From Posidoniimonas corsicana (lineage in GTDB: Bacteria; Planctomycetota; Planctomycetia; Pirellulales; Lacipirellulaceae): 64,000 nucleotides of DNA. Positions 59,907-64,000 of the stretch are shown here, one piece after another. The position numbers and the translations under genes are program-made. Each line of letters opens with the position of its first letter. Position 1 is the stretch's first letter. The stretch is from contig NZ_SIHJ01000002.1 in NCBI RefSeq assembly GCF_007859765.1, forward strand, positions 434,001-498,000, given 5' to 3'. The notes beneath the pieces are model-generated. The model did not search any database. It was not told the origin of the DNA and saw only the letters and a list, made by a program, of their open reading frames with translations.

Positions 59907-62293
59907 ACACGTTGCTGGAAACGCTCGCCAGTGGCATCCTCCGAGCGACGCTCGTCACCAGCGTGTCCGCGGTCTTGGCAATAATGCTGCTCGCCGTGCT
60001 GCGGGTCCGCAGCCCCAAGCTGCATCGGCTGGCGTGGGCGCTGGTCGTGGCGCAGGGGTGCCTGCTGGCGCCGTTCACGTGGCGGGTTGAGGTCGACAAG
60101 CCACAAGTCGCCCCGCCACCCTTGGCGCCGGTAGAAGCGGTCGCCTCGGATCTCTCGATCCCCGACTTCCCCACGAGACCGACCACGCCCTCGCCGCGGC
60201 CTTTTGACCTGTTCGGCGCCGCCATGAAAGCAGCCCTAGCTGCCTGGGCCTTGGGCGTCGCGGCGTTGGCGACCATTGGCCTGGCCCGCTACGTCGGCCT
60301 GTTTGTGCACGGCAAGCCGGGCGGGTCGCCCGACAACCAGCAGTGGCTGGCTGAGTGGCGCGAGGTGCGGGCCGCAAGCCCGCTCGCCGCCTCCGCCGAA
60401 TTCCGCACCACCGATGACCTGGGGCCGCTGGTCTGCTGGGCGCCCTGGGAGTACCTGGTGCTGGCGCCAACAGAGCTTTGGTCGCGGCTCACGTCGGCCG
60501 ACCGGGTCTCCATACTCCGTCACGAGCTGGCGCACTGCGAGCGTGGCGACCTGTGGAAGAACCTGGCGGTGCGGGTCCTCGCGTTGCCGCAATGGTTCAA
60601 CCCGCTCGTGTGGCTCGCGGTGCGGCGGTTCGACGAAGCCGGCGAGTGGGCCTGCGACGACCGGGTTGCCGGCGCGCAGGCCGAGCCCTCGACCGACTAC
60701 GCTGGGACGCTGCTGCGGGTCGCTGACTTCGCCACACGGGTCCCGGGCGGCGCCGTCGGAGCAGCCGGCGGAGAGCTGTCCCGGCGCGTTACACGCCTGC
60801 TTCAATCCCCCAAGAAGGAAACCAGCGAGATGAAAGCAATCATGTTGCCGTTGCTGCTGACGATCGTTGGCCTGATGCAGATCGTCCGCATCGAACGCGT
60901 GGCCGCCGTCGAGCAGCCACCCCAGATTGCTCCGACCGCCGCCGCGCCGCCCGCGGCCGATCCCCCCGAGCCACAATGGAGCTTCGACGAGCCCTATGTT
61001 ATCGAGCCGCCGGACGTGCTGCTGGTCAACCTCCTCAAGATCGTCCCCAAACCGCCCCACAAGATCGAGCCGTTCGACGGCCTGCTGATCCGCGTAACCA
61101 ACGCGAACGAGCCGATCGGCGACGCCTTCGCCGTCAGCCCCGAGGGCACGGTCGACCTCGGTCCCACGTACGGCAAGGTGAAGGTGATCGGGCTGCGGAT
61201 CGAGGAGGCCCAGGAAGCCGTGCACGACCATCTGAGCGAGATGTTTGAGGACCCGCGGGTCAGCGTGTCGCTTGGGTTCTCCTCCGGCGCCCAGCAGATT
61301 GTTGGCGAGCACCTCGTCGCCCCCGACGGGCGGGTCAACCTGGGAGCGTATGGATCGGTCTACGTGACCGGCCTGACGATCGAACAGGCCAAAAAGGCTA
61401 TCGAGGAGAAGCTATCGGAGCTGCTGGTCACCCCCGAAGTGGCGGTGGACGTCTTTGCCTACAATAGCAAGAAGTATTTCATCATCAACGAATCGCCGTC
61501 CGGCGATACCGTTACCGCGATGCCGGTCACGGGCAACGAGACCGTGCTCGACGCCCTCGCGTCAATCGGCGGGCTCAGGCGGGACGCCAAGATCTGGGTC
61601 GACCGTGCCACGGACAATCAAGGGAAGAGAAGACTCGTTAAACCGGTGGACTACCAGGCGATCAAGCAAGGCGATAGCTCCACTAACTATCGGCTGTGGC
61701 CTGGGGATCGGCTGTTCATTGACTACCCATCGCCACCGGCGGCTAAACCGCAAGCCGCCCCACCGGCGCGGGCGCCGGAGGCGTACGGCGCCCGTTTGCC
61801 ACGCATGCTCCCCCCATCGACCCACGACACCGCCCCGCCGACCACTGAGGGCGACAACCGGGTTATCAATGCCAAGCTCCGGGTAGTGACCGACCCTCAC
61901 AAGAACCTCCGCGGGGTGGGCGGGCTCGCGGCTGACGACCTGGTCGTCAGCGACTCAACGCTGGTCGAGGGCCTTGTCGATGTGCTCACTAAGAACGGCC
62001 TGGTAAAGGTGCTCGCCCGGCCTCGAATCATGGCTCTCAATGGTCAGACGGGGCAATTCGCTATCCAAACCGACGAGGCGCCGATCAAGCAAATAAGCGT
62101 GGAGCTACAGAACCGCCACAGCGGCGCCCAGGTGATCTTTCGGGCGCACGCGACTGTGGAAATTGATGAGCGCAAGCAGCAGCTCGACACGGCGTTCGCC
62201 CTCGCGGAGGGTCAGTCGTGCTTGATGCGTCTTCGTCAGGAGGAGCCCGAGTCCGACGCTGATGACCTCTACCTGCTCGTGACGCGGGAGTAG
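59903..62293 (+). CDS. M56 (BlaR1-like) peptidase fused to polysaccharide-export and secretin-like domains
   Basis: A 796-residue protein. The N-terminal third is a BlaR1/MecR1 membrane peptidase: several transmembrane helices and the zinc motif RHELAHCERGD (HELAH at 207-211), with GEWACDD around 250. Then a further hydrophobic helix follows an internal Met near 310 (MKAIMLPLLLTIVGLMQIV). Residues about 345-640 read as polysaccharide biosynthesis/export (Wza-like) repeats: AVSPEGTVDLGPTYGKVKV and VAPDGRVNLGAYGSVYV. The last 130 residues resemble a secretin segment (VKVLARPRIMALNGQTGQF). The usual penicillin-binding sensor is absent, so the signal sensed is probably not a beta-lactam. Confidence 0.88.
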   Translation: MNTLLETLASGILRATLVTSVSAVLAIMLLAVLRVRSPKLHRLAWALVVAQGCLLAPFTWRVEVDKPQVAPPPLAPVEAVASDLSIPDFPTRPTTPSPRPFDLFGAAMKAALAAWALGVAALATIGLARYVGLFVHGKPGGSPDNQQWLAEWREVRAASPLAASAEFRTTDDLGPLVCWAPWEYLVLAPTELWSRLTSADRVSILRHELAHCERGDLWKNLAVRVLALPQWFNPLVWLAVRRFDEAGEWACDDRVAGAQAEPSTDYAGTLLRVADFATRVPGGAVGAAGGELSRRVTRLLQSPKKETSEMKAIMLPLLLTIVGLMQIVRIERVAAVEQPPQIAPTAAAPPAADPPEPQWSFDEPYVIEPPDVLLVNLLKIVPKPPHKIEPFDGLLIRVTNANEPIGDAFAVSPEGTVDLGPTYGKVKVIGLRIEEAQEAVHDHLSEMFEDPRVSVSLGFSSGAQQIVGEHLVAPDGRVNLGAYGSVYVTGLTIEQAKKAIEEKLSELLVTPEVAVDVFAYNSKKYFIINESPSGDTVTAMPVTGNETVLDALASIGGLRRDAKIWVDRATDNQGKRRLVKPVDYQAIKQGDSSTNYRLWPGDRLFIDYPSPPAAKPQAAPPARAPEAYGARLPRMLPPSTHDTAPPTTEGDNRVINAKLRVVTDPHKNLRGVGGLAADDLVVSDSTLVEGLVDVLTKNGLVKVLARPRIMALNGQTGQFAIQTDEAPIKQISVELQNRHSGAQVIFRAHATVEIDERKQQLDTAFALAEGQSCLMRLRQEEPESDADDLYLLVTRE

Positions 62294-62542
62294 AGAGCCG
62301 CCGGTCGATGGCGACGATCCTCAGCACACCGCATGCCGAGACGTCCACGGCGCCAGGCCTGGCGCGTGCGGATCGGAAGTTTCCCGTCGTTCACGTTGGC
62401 GAACCGGGTGTCATGAGACTTGCTTGTGGTTCGCGCCGTATATTCCCACGGCCGCGGCAAGAAGCACGCGCGGGCAACGAATAAGCGAGCGTCCCCACCG
62501 GGTTGCGAACAACCCGGCGCCTCCAACCGGAAAGCAACGTTC

Positions 62543-62737
62543 ATGAAGTGTGCGATCTGCAACACCGACGCCCAGGCGGTATGCAAGTTCTGCGGGCGCG
62601 CCGTGTGCGGCGAGTGCGCCTCGCAGCGTGAGTACCGCAGCGGCGCGGCGCCCAAGTACTTCACCCAAACCGCCAAGAGCGCGATCATCGTTTCCAACGC
62701 GATCTGGTGCCGCCAATGCCATGTTGAGACCGCCTAA
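62543..62737 (+). CDS. Small zinc-ribbon protein of unknown function
   Basis: A 64-residue protein from ATG 62543 (the frame is open upstream to 62420, but the Cys pattern starts here). It has C-x2-C at residues 3-6, CKFCGRAVCGEC with three further Cys pairs, and a final CRQCH, enough for two zinc sites like a B-box or FYVE-type fold. No signal or membrane segment. Function unknown; it could be part of protein or nucleic acid contacts. It stands alone, convergent with the DUF998 gene seven bases away. Confidence 0.57.
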   Translation: MKCAICNTDAQAVCKFCGRAVCGECASQREYRSGAAPKYFTQTAKSAIIVSNAIWCRQCHVETA

Positions 62738-62743
62738 GTGGGC

Positions 62744-63322
62744 CTAGATGGCGCCGCGGCCGGCCACTACGGCGATGGAAGTGACGGCCACCCAGCCAAA
62801 CACCACCGCGAACACCAGCCGGTGGGCCACCGGCATCGACCACACCCCAACCGCGCCGCCCAGCATCGCCGCCACCATCAGCACTGCGGCCAGGTTGGCG
62901 CGACGGAGGGTCAAGTGGTCGAGGCTCCGATTCCCCGCTATCCGAGCCAGCCCCAACGACCACCCTGCCAGCGACAGGCAGATCGCTACGATGTGCGTCT
63001 TGGTCAGCGGCGTCTGCGAGTCGGTCGACTCGATCGGCAACGCCGCCACCGCGAAACCGACGCCGAACGTCGCCAGCAGCGACGAAACCCACCGGTCGCC
63101 CAGCAGCCGGCCGTAGCACCAGCCGAAAATCGTCAACGCGAGCCCCACGCCCAGGAAGCCAATAACGTTCCAGCATACGGCGTAAGGCTGGCCGTCGGCG
63201 CCCAACTCGCTGACATAGCTCTGCCAGGCGTCAAACCCAGGCGTCAGGCTAGCGATGACCAGCAGCGCCGCCACGAAGACGACAACCGAAGCAAGACCGG
63301 ACGCGGCGCAGGTGAGTCGCAT
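62744..63322 (-). CDS. DUF998 family membrane protein
   Basis: A 192-residue polytopic protein with about six hydrophobic segments. The DUF998 hallmark is the first loop, PGFDAWQSYVSELGA, which follows TM1, and GFLGVGLALTIFGWCYG in TM2. ATG 63322 begins directly with the first membrane segment. The family is widespread and uncharacterised. No operon partner is evident. Confidence 0.82.
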   Translation of the reverse strand: MRLTCAASGLASVVVFVAALLVIASLTPGFDAWQSYVSELGADGQPYAVCWNVIGFLGVGLALTIFGWCYGRLLGDRWVSSLLATFGVGFAVAALPIESTDSQTPLTKTHIVAICLSLAGWSLGLARIAGNRSLDHLTLRRANLAAVLMVAAMLGGAVGVWSMPVAHRLVFAVVFGWVAVTSIAVVAGRGAI

Positions 63323-63417
63323 TAGCTGTCTGTGAGCAGAGCGTGGAGGAGAGAGAAGGGCTGGCGCCGCAAACGCTGTTAGGGCGAGATCAAAGGCCTC
63401 TTGCTGCCCTGAGCCCC

Positions 63418-64000
63418 CTACCGATCGTCGTCTAGTCTATCCGCCCTGTCGGTCAGTTCCGAGAGCGTGAGCCTGACGAACCGCAGGCCCTGGGCACCGC
63501 GCTCGTAGAGGACGCCGATACCGCCGTCCGGGCAGACGGTCATGCTGGAGTACGCCGCAGGGCCGGGGTCGATGACCTTGCCGTCGCTCCAGGTCTGGCC
63601 ATCGTCGTAGCTGATCCGCAGCGTGAGGTTCTTCCGGCCACGCGGCGAGTTCGCGTTGCAGAATAGTAGCCGCTCCGGCTTTCGCCCGTCAGATCTGGAC
63701 CGGTAGCGGAGGAGGCTGGCGTTGCACGCGGGGTCCACCAACCGCGGATCCGCCGCCGACGCCCACGTCCGCCCGTTGTCGTGCGAGCGGTGGACCCACC
63801 GCACAGACTTGCCGTTGACCCGCGAGTTCACCATCAGAGCGCCGTCGGACAACTCGACCACCTTCGACTCGTCGCCGGGCGAGATGGCTGCGTCGTTGAG
63901 GAACCAAGTCTCGCCATGGTCGCGACTGCCGAACAGCCGCACTCCGCGTTTCAGGTTGACCAGCGTGTGCAGCAGGTCGCCGTTGCTCCGCTGGATGCCG
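63418..64000 (-). CDS. Sialidase-like BNR-repeat glycosidase (partial)
   Basis: The C-terminal 193 codons of a gene that enters from the right edge. Three Asp-box (BNR) motifs are visible: SRDHGETW, SHDNGRTW and SYDDGQTW, spaced as in six-bladed propeller sialidases (GH33-like). Near the end SSMTVCPDGGIGVLYERG is the conserved last-blade motif with the Tyr-Glu region. A GTG near 63942 is not the real start, because the frame and the fold continue upstream. It would cleave terminal sugars, possibly sialic acids, from glycans. The signal peptide and catalytic Arg lie outside the window. Confidence 0.86.
   Translation of the reverse strand, partial: GIQRSNGDLLHTLVNLKRGVRLFGSRDHGETWFLNDAAISPGDESKVVELSDGALMVNSRVNGKSVRWVHRSHDNGRTWASAADPRLVDPACNASLLRYRSRSDGRKPERLLFCNANSPRGRKNLTLRISYDDGQTWSDGKVIDPGPAAYSSMTVCPDGGIGVLYERGAQGLRFVRLTLSELTDRADRLDDDR

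Noticed and set aside
1-64000. CRISPR arrays, riboswitches, rRNA or complete tRNA genes
   Set aside because: No regularly spaced repeats, no recognised riboswitch core and no full cloverleaf were found on either strand by eye.

Overview
The window reads as a chromosomal segment of a planctomycete, most probably of the order Pirellulales. The reasons are the high GC content, several PEP-CTERM proteins that also carry dockerin-type repeats (D-x-N-x-D-G-x-V-D-x-x-D-Y-x-x-W), a DUF1559 pseudopilin-like protein, an M56 peptidase fused to extra domains, and an EPS locus with an exosortase. This assignment is an inference from gene content; no rRNA marker is present.

Region 1 (1-17479, all minus strand) is one long operon-like run read from right to left. 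It starts with a specialised NusG paralogue, followed by an exosortase, a Wzz/BY-kinase chain-length regulator, a 1548-residue TPR protein, an EpsI-like protein, a priming sugar transferase, an XrtA-type polysaccharide deacetylase, two GT4 glycosyltransferases, a hexapeptide acetyltransferase, the Wzm permease, a sulfotransferase and the Wzt ATPase, which is cut by the left edge. Together they would make, modify (acetyl, sulfo, deacetyl) and export a surface polysaccharide and sort PEP-CTERM proteins.

Region 2 (17.5-31.2 kb) is accessory. It holds a small secreted protein, a PEP-CTERM protein with a clear terminator, a decayed IS3-family element, a compact set of nitroreductase-like, ThiF/E1-like and FeeM-like N-acyltransferase genes, a DevBCA-type exporter, a small membrane protein, and two divergent PEP-CTERM proteins, one with thioester-domain motifs. 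It ends at a 3' fragment of a tRNA-Cys gene with its terminator (31139-31229). To the right the DNA looks more GC-rich, so this may be the attR end of a genomic island that covers regions 1 and 2.

Region 3 (31.2-50.4 kb) concerns phosphorus and phosphonates. It has a DUF5690 transporter-like protein, an iron alcohol dehydrogenase of the phosphonate type, two secreted phosphatases, a PhnZ-like HD oxygenase, an amino-phosphonate-type FAD oxidoreductase, phosphonoacetaldehyde hydrolase (PhnX), a class III PLP enzyme and a divergent XylR-like regulator. Embedded in it are a DUF1559 protein and two large PEP-CTERM genes. One of these appears to be three PEP-CTERM proteins fused in a single frame.

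Region 4 (50.4-64 kb, mostly plus strand) contains a redoxin/cytochrome c/copper monooxygenase-like/EF-hand protein, an MMPL/RND transporter, a DUF2891 protein overlapping an NRAMP-like transporter, an NCS2 purine permease, a BlaI repressor with a palindromic operator and its M56 (BlaR1-like) partner fused to polysaccharide-export and secretin-like domains, a tiny zinc-ribbon protein, a DUF998 membrane protein and a truncated sialidase-like gene at the right edge. No rRNA gene, complete tRNA gene, CRISPR array or replication origin was seen.
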